Program-made: the position numbers and the translations under genes | Shown: positions 19,662 through 29,526 of the stretch, piece by piece | Numbering within the stretch: the first letter of the stretch is position 1 | Layout: each line of letters begins with the position of its first letter | Source: Rhodospirillaceae bacterium | GTDB taxonomy: Bacteria; Pseudomonadota; Alphaproteobacteria; MPNO01; UBA2964 | DNA: 64,000 nucleotides | Assembly (NCBI GenBank): GCA_002709075.1 | Contig: PAPV01000018.1 | Location: forward strand, 1 to 64,000 | Direction: 5' to 3' | Notes under the pieces: generated by a model | The model's database searches: none | The model's input: only the letters and a program-made list of their open reading frames with translations | Told to the model about the DNA's origin: nothing

Positions 19662-19969
19662 TTTTTTTCAACAACTATTTTCATAGAAACTTCAGGAGTA
19701 ATTATTTAAAAAATTTAATTAATGATTGATACTTTAGGTTTATTTGACTTAGTTTTATAAAAAATGTTTTTTTGATAAAAATTATGAAGATACCTCCTAA
19801 TTCTTTATGTTTCTAATTGTCTCTCCGACGTAAATGAAGACTTGCTGAGAGACTAATAATTGAAAGTCAACATTAGTGTTCACAACAAAGCAAAAATCTC
19901 TGAAAAAATTACTGTGTTATGATATTATTTTAATGCTTTATTCATCACTTTAAGAGACTGGTGTTATAG

Positions 19970-20461
19970 ATGTTACTACGAGGTTCATGCCATTGTGGAA
20001 AAGTTAGATACACAGTTGAGTCTGACACTCCCTTTCCGTTTTCCTACTGTCATTGTTTAATCTGTCGTAAGCTTGCAGGCAGTGGGGGATCAACCGTTAA
20101 TATTATGGCAAATACGAAGACGATGAAGGTCAGAGGCGAACAACACCTCTCAATTTACCGTTCAAATTTAAATGATAGAAACTTGTATGAAAAAGATGGC
20201 CTTGGATACTCGAGAAGACATTTTTGTAAACATTGTGGAACTATGATGTGGAATCATAATAATCGCCATGCACATTGGATCTATTTATTTGCCTCATCCG
20301 TGGACACTCCATTGCCAATTCCACCTGATGTCCGTCATACAATGGTTAAACATAAAGCTGCTTGGACTGTAATATCAGATAAAGACGAAATATTTGAGCA
20401 ATACCCAGATGAGAGTATAGAGGACTGGCATAAAAATCGTGATCTGTTTGGAAGCACATAA
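19970..20461 (+). CDS. GFA family (glutathione-dependent formaldehyde-activating-like) zinc protein
   Basis: The 163-residue protein has the cysteine pattern of the GFA/CENP-V fold: SCHCGKVRY near the N-terminus, YCHCLICRKLAG (about residue 26) and CKHCGTMMW (about 85). Seven cysteines would bind two zinc ions. The type member was reported to speed formation of S-hydroxymethylglutathione, but most bacterial members have no proven activity. There is no formaldehyde dehydrogenase gene nearby. It is a single-gene unit that converges with asnB across about 108 bp. Confidence 0.85.
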   Translation: MLLRGSCHCGKVRYTVESDTPFPFSYCHCLICRKLAGSGGSTVNIMANTKTMKVRGEQHLSIYRSNLNDRNLYEKDGLGYSRRHFCKHCGTMMWNHNNRHAHWIYLFASSVDTPLPIPPDVRHTMVKHKAAWTVISDKDEIFEQYPDESIEDWHKNRDLFGST

Positions 20462-20569
20462 ATAAATTGCTTAAATATTTTTTACTAATTTGATGTATTT
20501 TGCTATCGTTGCGACTTGGTGATTCAAACAATTTAATTCCATTAAAATGTCTTACCTCGAAATTGCATT

Positions 20570-22336
20570 TTATTTAGCGCCAATTCTTAGACAATTAAAA
20601 ACGTCACCATCAAGCATTTGGCCTTCTATATGACGCTTATACCAAAGCGCAAAAAATAATAATATCCAAGAGGCAAAACCTTCCCGTTTTCCTTGCATAT
20701 TGAAAACTCTTTTAACGGTTTCAGGGTCACAGAATTCAGCAATCACTGGTTGCATAGCTACAAGAGGGCCAAGAATATCACCTTTTCGGGATATCCATTC
20801 CCCTACAGGAACGGAAAATCCACGTTTTCTAGAAAATGGCTTTGAAACTGGAAGTGAACTTTCCAACCATTTCCGCAAAATCCACTTACCTGATTTCCCT
20901 TTAATCTTAAAGCTGTCAGGAAATAAGAAGATTGACTCGGCCAGATAGGTATCTAGCATCGGCGTCCTACCTTCCACCCCAACTGCCATTAAACAACGAT
21001 CAAGTTTCAATAAAAGATCATGAGCCAACCAATCTGAACAGTCAGTCGCCTGAGCTATCTGAAGTGGTGAACGTTCGAGCGAAGTAGCAAGTTCGGTCGC
21101 AGTAATCATACCTTGACGCCAATCTCTATTATCATCCCTCAATAGTCCAAGACCGGATAATGCTCCTTTAGAACGCATAGCTCGTTTTAGAAAGTGCCAT
21201 GGGCGAACTACAGAACGATAGCGTCCGTAACCTCCGAAAATTTCATCCCCACCCTCACCACTTAGAATTACTTTCACATCTTTTGCAGCACGTTCGGCTA
21301 ATTTGTAAGTGGGCAGTGCAGCATAATCAGCGACTGGGTCGTCCATAATATTTATGATTTTTGGTGTAAGTCGCCAAAAATCATTTTCAGTAAACTCTAC
21401 CTCAACATGGTCAGCACCGAGTGCGAGTGCAACATTTCGTGCATGCTCCCTCTCATCCACTGCATTGGTATCAGGAAAACCTATAGTATAGGCCTTAACA
21501 GATTTTTGAGTTAATCTCGTCATTTGTAATAATAATGTCGAACTATCCACACCTCCAGACAGAAACATACCGTACGGCACATCACTGCGCTGATGAACAA
21601 GAACACTTTGCTGTAATGTTCGTTCAACTTCTGCCACTGCAACGTCCAGTGTAACTTTGACAGGCCCATTTTTAGGTAAAGCAGCCGTGAAATGTCTTCG
21701 AACGATTCGCCCAGCTTCAATAACAAGTGTCTCTCCCGGGAGAACACGAAAAATATTTTCAAATGCAGTGCTAGACCCGACAGTAAACTGAAGTTGCAAA
21801 AGCTCTCTTGCTGCCTCGCGGCGCAAAATGGGTTTACACAGACCCGACTCAAAAAAAGCGCGTGGTTCAGAAGCAAAGGCAAAACCAAAAGAGCCTTCAC
21901 AATAATATAACGGCTTAATTCCAAAAGGATCCCGCGACAAAAGCAGTCTACGATCGATTTTATCAAAAAGCGCAATGGCATACATACCTCGTAAACCAGT
22001 GGCATACCGTTCCCCATCGCGATCATAAAGATATAATGGAATCTCACAATCTGACTGTGTCAGAAACTTTGTTTGGTCGAACTGTTTCCTTAATTCTACG
22101 TAGTTATAAATTTCGCCGTTGGCTACCAAACAAAACCCTGCTGGATGAAAAAGAGGCTGTTTACCTGTTTCAAGGTCGATGATTGCTAATCTTCGATGAA
22201 TTAAACCAATGCCCGGACCGAAATAATCCCCTTCACCATCTGGCCCACGATGCCCCAATGTTTCGCCCATACATCGCACTGCCTCTACTTCTGGCTCCGT
22301 GCCGGTAAGGGTCATTAAACCTGCTATTCCGCACAT
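20570..22336 (-). CDS. asnB: Asparagine synthase (glutamine-hydrolysing)-type amidotransferase
   Basis: The 588-residue protein begins MCGIAGLM, so Cys2 is the N-terminal nucleophile of a class II glutaminase domain (about 1-200). The synthetase domain carries the PP-loop FLSGGVDSS (about 264) and SGEGGDEIFGGYGRY (about 358). The core reaction is aspartate + glutamine + ATP to asparagine. However, copies beside glycosyltransferase genes, as here, often amidate sugar or peptide parts of surface polysaccharides. Three glycosyltransferase genes lie upstream on the same strand after a 245-bp gap with no recognisable content. The symbol is therefore a family name rather than a proven role. Confidence 0.9.
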   Translation of the reverse strand: MCGIAGLMTLTGTEPEVEAVRCMGETLGHRGPDGEGDYFGPGIGLIHRRLAIIDLETGKQPLFHPAGFCLVANGEIYNYVELRKQFDQTKFLTQSDCEIPLYLYDRDGERYATGLRGMYAIALFDKIDRRLLLSRDPFGIKPLYYCEGSFGFAFASEPRAFFESGLCKPILRREAARELLQLQFTVGSSTAFENIFRVLPGETLVIEAGRIVRRHFTAALPKNGPVKVTLDVAVAEVERTLQQSVLVHQRSDVPYGMFLSGGVDSSTLLLQMTRLTQKSVKAYTIGFPDTNAVDEREHARNVALALGADHVEVEFTENDFWRLTPKIINIMDDPVADYAALPTYKLAERAAKDVKVILSGEGGDEIFGGYGRYRSVVRPWHFLKRAMRSKGALSGLGLLRDDNRDWRQGMITATELATSLERSPLQIAQATDCSDWLAHDLLLKLDRCLMAVGVEGRTPMLDTYLAESIFLFPDSFKIKGKSGKWILRKWLESSLPVSKPFSRKRGFSVPVGEWISRKGDILGPLVAMQPVIAEFCDPETVKRVFNMQGKREGFASWILLFFALWYKRHIEGQMLDGDVFNCLRIGAK

Positions 22337-22581
22337 ATTGCCCTCACTACCCCAAAATCAAAAGAGCTGATTTTGACCGAAAACCAACGTTAATATAAGA
22401 CAATTATTCAAATCCTAGCAATTTATTAAAACCCCAAAATATTTTTGGATCAAAGAAAATGCCACACTCGTTTCTTAACAAACAAAAATTTTGTTCCAAA
22501 GAATATCTTAAAGTTCTGAAATGATAAATCAGGTGCTTTTTTACAAAAACAAAAAAACTAGTCCCGAATTTCATATTATTT

Positions 22582-23613
22582 TTAGACTATCAAAGACTCA
22601 AAAGCTTTAGCTGCTTCATCCCAACTCCATGACCTCTGCTCCTCAAGAGCGGTTCGGCACTGTTGCCACCAAAGCTCATCATCGTTTAAAAGTGCAGAAG
22701 CTTTGTTTGCAAAACTTGTGTCATCTGAGGTAACAAATCCCGTTTTACCGTCAATAATCCGTTCTGCAACACATCCAATATTTTGAATAACAGCAGGCAC
22801 TCCAACCGCCTGAGCCTCCGCAATTGCTAGGCAAAAAGTTTCACCAGGGTCGCCACGATAAAGCATGACTCGTGCATTAGAATAAACTTTTGCCAACTTT
22901 GACTTTTTAACGGGTGATAATACCTTTACCCCAAACTTTTCGCACGAATGCGCTTTTTCGATTACCTTGTTCATTGCTCCAGCACGAGTTAAACCAAATG
23001 AACCATAGGTCTCCGGACCGGAATAAATATGCAACTCCGCTGCAGGAGAGAGAGGATGGATTTTTTCTACCCAAACGTCCAGCAACCAAGAAAGACTACG
23101 CAAAGGATTTGAAGTAAACAATGCCACCGGCGGTGCAATACATTTCCGTTTTGTATCTAAGAATATATCAGTAATTCCATATGGTATTACCCTCCTTCCT
23201 CCTTCAGGGACCCAGACCGGACAGGTTTTTGCATGGAATGCCCCAGAAAATATTATTGTGGGTTTCCATTTAAATAATTTCCATAAGTATCTAAATTTAA
23301 GCAAATATTCTGCTGGATTGTGTATCCAAAACACGCGGGCCATTGCATCTGGCAATAAGGGTATTAGCTTATCGCTTCGATTTGCAATGTACAGGGATGC
23401 AAATCTGGGCAACTCACCTGAAATTGGAAGCCACTTTACACCACGATGAAATACCTCTTCTTGAGTTGCAGTAAAAACAGTCACTTCATGTCCGCGAGTT
23501 GCGAGTTTATTGGCTAGAGAGACAACTGCACTCTCGGCACCACCGAGCGGTCCCTCCTCCGGCGTGCGCCCATTAAAAGGTATCCCATCATCGGCAATTA
23601 CAATTGTTGCCAT
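22582..23613 (-). CDS. Glycosyltransferase family 4
   Basis: A GT-B fold protein of 343 residues. The N-terminal acceptor domain has GGAESAVVSLANKLATRGHEV (from about residue 26), and the C-terminal donor domain has the EX7E-like signature GETFCLAIAEAQAVGVPAV (about 257-275). Such enzymes transfer a sugar from a nucleotide donor to a growing lipopolysaccharide or capsule chain at the cytoplasmic face of the inner membrane. It follows the GT2 gene by only 2 bp, so the three glycosyltransferases form one operon. Donor and acceptor unknown. Confidence 0.88.
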   Translation of the reverse strand: MATIVIADDGIPFNGRTPEEGPLGGAESAVVSLANKLATRGHEVTVFTATQEEVFHRGVKWLPISGELPRFASLYIANRSDKLIPLLPDAMARVFWIHNPAEYLLKFRYLWKLFKWKPTIIFSGAFHAKTCPVWVPEGGRRVIPYGITDIFLDTKRKCIAPPVALFTSNPLRSLSWLLDVWVEKIHPLSPAAELHIYSGPETYGSFGLTRAGAMNKVIEKAHSCEKFGVKVLSPVKKSKLAKVYSNARVMLYRGDPGETFCLAIAEAQAVGVPAVIQNIGCVAERIIDGKTGFVTSDDTSFANKASALLNDDELWWQQCRTALEEQRSWSWDEAAKAFESLIV

Positions 23614-23615
23614 TC

Positions 23616-24374
23616 TTAGTCTTCCAAATTAGCTTTTAAGTAAGATATTATTGGATAAAGAGACGCTAAAAGCGCGATGAGAAAACCCCAACTTCCCTCT
23701 TTATAACCCCGCCGAGAAACATAACATTTGTAGAATCTCGAAAATATACGTCGAATATTATGCCCCAGACTTCCAATATTACCACTTTCTCTCAGATCCA
23801 ACGCATTAGCCGAAGAGTAACTATCAAGTTTTTTTATCAACCCGGATATATTTTCATCAACATCATGATATATTGCATTTTCAAGCGTCTTACCCTTCGT
23901 TCCTCTGAAAAATAATTTAGGATGAACGCGTTCATTTCCCCAAATTTTACAGCCCTTTTTAAAAAGAGCGGTATGTGCTCCGCGACCAAAAGACGCCCCC
24001 CATCCAAAGCGAATAAGACGGCCACCAACATGATTATCTACGGGAATATCGTGCCTGTCGGAATTGGTGGTAGTTATTACGTCCAATATTTCCCTCGCTA
24101 ATATATCAGTAATTTTTTCATCGGCATCAATTTCAAGTATCCACTCGCAATTGCAAGCTTTGATACCACAATTTCTTCGATCGCCCTCGACTTCCCATTC
24201 ACCCTCTATCAATTTATCGGTGTAGGACGCCGCTATTTCTTTTGATCTATCAATACATTTATCAAGGAGAACTACAATTTCATCAACAAACCATAATGTG
24301 TCCATGCATGATGCAAGTTTCTTTTCTTCATTGTGAACAACTACCAGGGCCGATATTTTTGTTTGTAGTTTCAT
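23616..24374 (-). CDS. Glycosyltransferase family 2 (LPS core WaaE/KdtX-like)
   Basis: The 252-residue GT-A protein opens with KISALVVVHNEEKKL and has an EIDADE motif (about residue 97) in place of the usual DxD nucleotide-sugar site. The N-terminal half closely follows the pattern of lipopolysaccharide core beta-1,4-glucosyltransferases (WaaE type). A hydrophobic stretch near the C-terminus (about 225-245) may touch the membrane. Its start codon overlaps the stop of the GT9 gene at 24374. Acceptor unknown; inner core is a reasonable guess given the heptosyltransferase beside it. Confidence 0.85.
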   Translation of the reverse strand: MKLQTKISALVVVHNEEKKLASCMDTLWFVDEIVVLLDKCIDRSKEIAASYTDKLIEGEWEVEGDRRNCGIKACNCEWILEIDADEKITDILAREILDVITTTNSDRHDIPVDNHVGGRLIRFGWGASFGRGAHTALFKKGCKIWGNERVHPKLFFRGTKGKTLENAIYHDVDENISGLIKKLDSYSSANALDLRESGNIGSLGHNIRRIFSRFYKCYVSRRGYKEGSWGFLIALLASLYPIISYLKANLED

Positions 24375-25336
24375 TATGACAACAATCGGTTTTTAGATAT
24401 ATCATTGGCTAATGCAGTCACGGCGGAGAGCACTTTTTTGGCACTTAATCCAGTCATTAAATTAATATTCCTCTGATGATCAAAAGTTGGATTATTTACC
24501 AACTCACGATAACTTACGTCTCCACTGATCGCACGACAATTTTCACCCCATGGAGCATACTGCTCAGGAGGACTTGGCCCAAAAAGGCCAATTGTAGGAA
24601 CATTAAGCGCGGCAGCCATGTGCATTAATCCTGAGTCGTTTCCAATAAAGAGTCCACACTTCTCAATAAGTGCCGCCGTTGCACAAATATCAAAATTACC
24701 AACAAAATTTGCAGCGCTTGGACCCAATGCGTCAAGCACTGGCCTAGCTATATCTTCCTCACCAGGCCCACCAAATACAGCCAAACGAGCACCGTGAAAT
24801 GGACCGTTAACTCCAATTATATTTTCTGCCAGCGATATAAACCTATCGGCAGGCCAGATTTTAGGCGGCCAATTTGCGGTAACTCCTAAACCTATGGTTG
24901 TTTTACCGCCTATATGTTTTTTTGCTATTCTTTTTGGGAGACTCCCAGTGGGCAGAACAGGCGATGGTGGTGAAGATAAATTCATCATTCTAGCTAATGT
25001 CTCAACACGATGCTCATTTGGTAAAGGTTTACATATAATTTTTCTTTGCTTTGACAGTAAAAGCCATCCAAGAGCCGATCCTCGCAAATCGATAACAATG
25101 TCCCATACAGACCCAAAAGTTGAAATCCATAACTTCGACCAATGCAATCCAAACCTATGTTTTCGCAGCGGTATTATTCGTTTTACTGCAGGGAATTGCG
25201 TAAACAGTGGCGCTGGTAGATAGCCCACAGCAACTGTTATTTGTGCTTCAGGTATGGTTTTTCCCAAATGATTGAGCAGTCCTGTGGATAAAACAGCGTC
25301 GCCAATACGGGTGGATGTAACGAATAGTACTCGCAT
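24374..25336 (-). CDS. Glycosyltransferase family 9 (ADP-heptose:LPS heptosyltransferase-like)
   Basis: Adds heptose or a related sugar to the lipopolysaccharide inner core in the cytoplasm. The start is taken at the ATG for MRVLFVTSTRIGDAVLS, which matches the family beginning; a GTG five codons upstream is possible. C-terminal landmarks are the donor site NDSGLMHMAAALNVPTIGLFG (about 233-253, beginning FIGNDSG) and PWGENCRAI. At 320 residues it is normal in length. It is the first gene of the glycosyltransferase operon. Confidence 0.87.
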   Translation of the reverse strand: MRVLFVTSTRIGDAVLSTGLLNHLGKTIPEAQITVAVGYLPAPLFTQFPAVKRIIPLRKHRFGLHWSKLWISTFGSVWDIVIDLRGSALGWLLLSKQRKIICKPLPNEHRVETLARMMNLSSPPSPVLPTGSLPKRIAKKHIGGKTTIGLGVTANWPPKIWPADRFISLAENIIGVNGPFHGARLAVFGGPGEEDIARPVLDALGPSAANFVGNFDICATAALIEKCGLFIGNDSGLMHMAAALNVPTIGLFGPSPPEQYAPWGENCRAISGDVSYRELVNNPTFDHQRNINLMTGLSAKKVLSAVTALANDISKNRLLS

Positions 25337-25481
25337 CGCAGTCGAAAGCACACCTCTTTAAGCAAAGACCCCTAAAAGCAAGATTAGGTTAAAAATTCTT
25401 CTTAGCACACTTAACTCTTGTATTTTATCATTTAAAGCGACATTTTTACCGATAAGGTAACTGAATGAGGTTTAGCGAATT

Positions 25482-26339
25482 ATGTACATTGCACGCCTTA
25501 AAGAGCGCGGCATTTGTTCCCTTTCCGGTAATGACACACTCTCCTTTCTTCAGGGAATCGTCACTAATGATGTTGCCGTGTTGTCAGATAAAATACCTTG
25601 CTACTCTGCATTACTATCACCACAGGGTAAATTCTTGCACGATTTTTTTCTGATTCAGGATGGAAAACGAATTTTGATCGACTGCAACTTAGAACGGTGC
25701 GAGGATTTTAGGAAAAGGCTTTTAATGTACAAACTCCGCTCTGATGTCGAAATAAAATTAGTTGAAGACCTGATGGTATTTGCCATTTTTCCTGAAGCAC
25801 CTTTTGAACCTTATGATATTGATAACGGAATAATGTACACTGATCCAAGAAATCCGATGTTAGGGAAACGCTTAATTTTATCAAGATATACAGCTGACCG
25901 TCTAACTTTACAGAAAAATACGAAGAGAGTACCAGGTATTAATTATCAAATGCATCGTATAAAACTTGGCGTTGCTGAGGGACCCGCAGAAATTGAACCG
26001 GGTAAATCGTTTCCATTAGAATTTGGTCTACAATTCTTAAACGCAATTAGTTTTACAAAAGGCTGTTATATAGGCCAAGAAGTAACCACCCGAATGAATA
26101 CTCGAAAACTTGCAAAGAAAGTTCCTGCTGTAATAAAATTTTCTTCAGAAATTGATGTGAAACTGCGAGAAATAATTTTTCATAATGAAAAAAAAATAGG
26201 AGAAGTCCGATCAGTTTTCGGAAATCATGCGTTAATATTGATATCAATGTCAGCAGCAAGAAGCTTACAAGCAGGTCAATTGATAAAAGTTGGTTATGCC
26301 GAAGCAAGTATTTATTTTCCCGATTGGCTTGATTTTTAA
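25482..26339 (+). CDS. ygfZ: YgfZ/GcvT folate-binding Fe-S cluster protein
   Basis: A tetrahydrofolate-binding protein that helps repair or assemble Fe-S clusters in some enzymes, such as radical-SAM proteins. The 285-residue sequence has the diagnostic motif KGCYIGQEVTTRM (about residue 195), with the conserved cysteine. Upstream is the GcvT-like N-terminal half, including FLQGIVTNDV (about 23). It is shorter than E. coli YgfZ (326) but usual for alphaproteobacteria. It is divergent from the glycosyltransferase operon and followed after 109 bp by the TauE/SafE gene. Confidence 0.92.
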   Translation: MYIARLKERGICSLSGNDTLSFLQGIVTNDVAVLSDKIPCYSALLSPQGKFLHDFFLIQDGKRILIDCNLERCEDFRKRLLMYKLRSDVEIKLVEDLMVFAIFPEAPFEPYDIDNGIMYTDPRNPMLGKRLILSRYTADRLTLQKNTKRVPGINYQMHRIKLGVAEGPAEIEPGKSFPLEFGLQFLNAISFTKGCYIGQEVTTRMNTRKLAKKVPAVIKFSSEIDVKLREIIFHNEKKIGEVRSVFGNHALILISMSAARSLQAGQLIKVGYAEASIYFPDWLDF

Positions 26340-26448
26340 GATTGATCATATTTGCAAGTAAAAACCAAAATGTTAATTAAACAATCTCTTACTATCTCGC
26401 AAGATTTTTTCATATAGGACAAAAGCAGGTTATTAATCGGTTATTTAA

Positions 26449-27207
26449 ATGCTAACGATAGGCTTTGATGCATTAACAATAGTGCTAATTGCGATTGCAG
26501 TGGGTTCTTACTTGAAAGGCGCGATAGGACTAGGTCTTCCAATTATCGCAATTCCAACATTGGCAGCGTTTCTTGGAGCCCAACATGCTATTGTAGTTAT
26601 TACCCTTCCAACATTTTTCAGTAATGTTTGGATATGCTGGCGATATCGAAAAATGAGAGCAAATATACCTTACATCAAGGTGGCTCTATTTTCTGCATGT
26701 CTCGGGACATTAGCCGGTAGCTTCATTTTACGAGAACTTACTGACATTGCGCTTCTTTGGTTACTTATCGCATGGATTGGCGCCTATCTCCTAAATATGA
26801 TCTTTAATCCGAATTTTCGTCTTGAAGGACCAGCAGCAAAGAAAGTATCGCCGATTTTTGCTTGTATAGCCGGCATAAGTCAGGGAGCGACCGGCATAGC
26901 TGGGCCAGTTGTTGCTACTTGGATACACTCATACCGATTAGAGAAAGAGCTGTATGTATTCGGCGTTTCCATTATGTTTCTTGTAATTGCAACTACCCAC
27001 CTAGTATCGGTTGCAAGCTTGGGACTACTAGATTACGAACGTTTATTTCAAGGGACCTTGGCAATTATACCCACCTTAGCATTCACCCAGATTGGAATGT
27101 GGACCACCCGTTTTATGAGCCCGCGTATCTTTAACAAGCTTGTTATTATATTTATTATTATTATGGAGATAAAATTGCTAATCGAAGTATCAGGAAAAAC
27201 ATTCTAA
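26449..27207 (+). CDS. TauE/SafE family transporter (sulfite/anion exporter-like)
   Basis: A 252-residue integral membrane protein with about eight hydrophobic segments and the family pattern of glycine-rich repeats (YLKGAIGLGLPIIAIP near the N-terminus and GISQGATGIAGPVVATW about 143). Known members move sulfite, sulfoacetate or other small anions across the inner membrane. Nothing in the neighbours identifies the substrate. It converges on msrA with 12 bp between the stop codons. Confidence 0.88.
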   Translation: MLTIGFDALTIVLIAIAVGSYLKGAIGLGLPIIAIPTLAAFLGAQHAIVVITLPTFFSNVWICWRYRKMRANIPYIKVALFSACLGTLAGSFILRELTDIALLWLLIAWIGAYLLNMIFNPNFRLEGPAAKKVSPIFACIAGISQGATGIAGPVVATWIHSYRLEKELYVFGVSIMFLVIATTHLVSVASLGLLDYERLFQGTLAIIPTLAFTQIGMWTTRFMSPRIFNKLVIIFIIIMEIKLLIEVSGKTF

Positions 27208-27219
27208 TTGCGAGATCCT

Positions 27220-27861
27220 TCAATCAACAGAGCACAAAATGCCTGTTCCACCTACACCGCAATATCCGTTTGGATTTTTTGCCAAATATTGTTGGTGGTA
27301 TTCTTCAGCGTAATAAAAAACAGAAGCAGATTTAATTTCAGTAGTAATATTATTATAATTAGCATTAAGAAGTTGTTTTTGATATGCAGCGCGCACTTTG
27401 ACTGCAAATTCATGATCGTTCTTATCAGAGACATATATCCCGGACCGATATTGAGTTCCGATATCGTTTCCTTGCCGCATCCCTTGAGTTGGGTCATGGC
27501 TCTCAAAAAAAAGTGATAGCAGTTCCACAAATGTTATCCTTGTCGGATCAAACACTACAAGCACAACCTCGTTATGCCCAGTCCTTCCTGAACACACTTC
27601 TTCGTACGTTGGATTTCGCGTATGTCCAGCGGAGTAACCAACCGCAGTACTGAAAACTCCCTCAGTTTGCCAGAATATCCGTTCAGCACCCCAAAAACAG
27701 CCAAGACCAAACATCGCTAGCTTTAGACCAGAAGAAAAAGGCGGCTTTATAGTATTACCATTGACATAATGAATGCCGGATATTTGCATTTCTTCTTCTC
27801 GACCCAAAAGGGAATTTTCTGGGGATGGAATCTTTCGTTTATAGGGTGATGAAAATAACAT
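27220..27861 (-). CDS. msrA: Peptide-methionine (S)-S-oxide reductase
   Basis: Reduces methionine-S-sulfoxide in proteins and free methionine, using thioredoxin. The active-site motif [14 protein letters not shown] carries the catalytic cysteine. The [18 protein letters not shown] and [19 protein letters not shown] blocks and C-terminal resolving cysteines ([12 protein letters not shown]) are present. The start is set at the ATG for [10 protein letters not shown] because GGAG lies 6 nt before it; this gives 213 residues, the E. coli length. Upstream in-frame starts would add 4 or 15 residues. It is divergent from the aldehyde dehydrogenase, with a twin repeat in the space between. Confidence 0.95.
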   Translation of the reverse strand: MLFSSPYKRKIPSPENSLLGREEEMQISGIHYVNGNTIKPPFSSGLKLAMFGLGCFWGAERIFWQTEGVFSTAVGYSAGHTRNPTYEEVCSGRTGHNEVVLVVFDPTRITFVELLSLFFESHDPTQGMRQGNDIGTQYRSGIYVSDKNDHEFAVKVRAAYQKQLLNANYNNITTEIKSASVFYYAEEYHQQYLAKNPNGYCGVGGTGILCSVD

Positions 27862-27939
27862 GGTGAACTCCATAATTGACTCAAAACATAGAATACCGCG
27901 AACCAATTTTCAATAATCATCGTTTTTCTTGACTCAAAT

Positions 27940-27982
27940 AAAATGTGATACCACCCTGTAACAAAATGTGATACCACCCTGT
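27940..27982. repeat. Two direct copies of a 20-bp sequence, 23-bp period (candidate operator pair)
   Basis: AAAATGTGATACCACCCTGT occurs at 27940-27959 and again, identical, at 27963-27982. Each copy contains GTGATACCAC, a near-palindrome (GTG-A-TA-C-CAC). The 23-bp period is about two helical turns, so bound dimers would lie on nearly the same face. The pair sits between divergent msrA and aldehyde dehydrogenase genes and ends 34 bp before the latter's start. The dyad resembles GntR-type sites, but no regulator gene is nearby. Confidence 0.6.
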
Positions 27983-28016
27983 CTTAAGAATTAAATTTTT
28001 TCCTATAGAGGTAACA

Positions 28017-29501
28017 TTGAAGCTTTCAAAAAGAATGAGTGAAATTCGTGGGCTTAATTTTATCTCTGGTAAGTACACCAGAGGCACTTCGAACAAAACC
28101 TTTGATAATATTAGCCCGGTTGATGGAAATAAAATCTGCGAGGTCCACGAAGCGTCGATTGAGGATGTTGAATCCGCTGTAACTGCAGCCCGTCAAGCAC
28201 TCAGTGGGCCTTGGGGTAAAATGGAATTATCAGAAAGGTTAAAGATTGTTTCTGGTATCGTTGACGGAATAACAAACAAATTTGAGGAGTTTTTAGCTGC
28301 AGAAGTAGCTGATACCGGAAAACCTGTTAAGCTGGCTTCCCATCTTGATATTCCAAGAGGTGCAGCTAATTTCCAAATATTTGCCGACATAATGAGAAAT
28401 CATCACGACTCTGCTTTCCACATGCCAACTCCCGACGGAACAGGGGCTCTGAACTACACTACAAGCAGACCAAAAGGTGTGATTGGAGTGATAAGTCCAT
28501 GGAACTTACCTCTCTTGCTTATGACTTGGAAGGTTGGACCAGCGCTTGCCTGCGGAAATGCAGTTGTCGTTAAACCATCAGAGGAAACACCATCGACCAC
28601 TGCAATGCTTGGGGAAGTAATGAACTCTGTCGGGGTGCCTCCAGGTGTTTTCAATGTAATTCATGGTTTTGGACCAAATTCTGCCGGCGAATTCCTTGTG
28701 AAAAATTCAAATGTCGATGCTATTACATTCACAGGCGAGACAGTTACCGGTGAAGCAATAATGAAAAATGCGGCTATAGGTATCCGTGATGTATCTTTTG
28801 AACTCGGTGGAAAAAATCCCGCCATTGTCTTTGCTGACTGTGATATCGACAAGGCAATTGAGGGTACGAATAGATCCGTATTCGCAAATTGCGGACAAGT
28901 ATGTCTTGGCACCGAACGAGTTTTCGTTGAACGGAGTATTTTTAAAGAATTTGTTTCAAAACTCAAAGAGGCCGCACAAAATCATGTTTGCGGAAGACCT
29001 GAGTCTGACAGCACTACACTTGGACCTTTAATCAGCAAAGAACACAGAGACAAGGTGCTCTCGTATTACAAAGCGGCCGTTGAGGGCGGCGCAACAGTAG
29101 TTGTTGGCGGTGGAATTCCAGAATTAGACTCTTCACTTGAGGGGGGAGCCTGGATTGAACCAACTATTTGGACTGATTTAGAAGATGGACACCCGGTTAC
29201 GACAGAAGAAATTTTTGGTCCATGCTGTCATATTAGACCTTTTGACACAGAAGATGAAGTTATAGCGTTAGCTAATGACACACCTTACGGTTTAGCATGT
29301 TCTATTTGGACAGAGAATCTTACAAAAGCACATCGTGTCGCACCGCAAATCAAAACAGGCATCACTTGGGTAAACAGCTGGTTTTTGAGGGATCTCAGAA
29401 CTCCCTTCGGCGGGAGTAAACAGTCTGGCATCGGACGTGAAGGAGGAAGTTACTCACTCGAATTTTATACGGATTTAACCAATATTTGCATAAAACTTTG
29501 A
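28017..29501 (+). CDS. NAD-dependent aldehyde dehydrogenase, 2-hydroxymuconate/2-aminomuconate semialdehyde dehydrogenase-like
   Basis: A full-length ALDH of 494 residues. The active-site glutamate is in FELGGKNPA (about 258) and the nucleophilic cysteine in NCGQVCLGTERV (about 293). The SPWNLPLLLMTWK NAD site (about 157) and the C-terminal PFGGSKQSGIGREGG block are present. The GQVCLGTERVFVE surroundings match the HMSDH/AMSDH branch (XylG, ALDH8A1), which oxidises ring-cleavage semialdehydes, better than betaine aldehyde dehydrogenases. The start is a TTG with GAGG 5 nt before it; an ATG six codons later is the alternative. The role in an aromatic pathway is inference. Confidence 0.88.
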   Translation: MKLSKRMSEIRGLNFISGKYTRGTSNKTFDNISPVDGNKICEVHEASIEDVESAVTAARQALSGPWGKMELSERLKIVSGIVDGITNKFEEFLAAEVADTGKPVKLASHLDIPRGAANFQIFADIMRNHHDSAFHMPTPDGTGALNYTTSRPKGVIGVISPWNLPLLLMTWKVGPALACGNAVVVKPSEETPSTTAMLGEVMNSVGVPPGVFNVIHGFGPNSAGEFLVKNSNVDAITFTGETVTGEAIMKNAAIGIRDVSFELGGKNPAIVFADCDIDKAIEGTNRSVFANCGQVCLGTERVFVERSIFKEFVSKLKEAAQNHVCGRPESDSTTLGPLISKEHRDKVLSYYKAAVEGGATVVVGGGIPELDSSLEGGAWIEPTIWTDLEDGHPVTTEEIFGPCCHIRPFDTEDEVIALANDTPYGLACSIWTENLTKAHRVAPQIKTGITWVNSWFLRDLRTPFGGSKQSGIGREGGSYSLEFYTDLTNICIKL

Positions 29502-29526
29502 TTAATATTTCACGATTAGGTTATAA

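Noticed and set aside
27252-27530. Minus-strand 92-codon frame
   Set aside because: It overlaps msrA in another frame, while msrA carries all family motifs.
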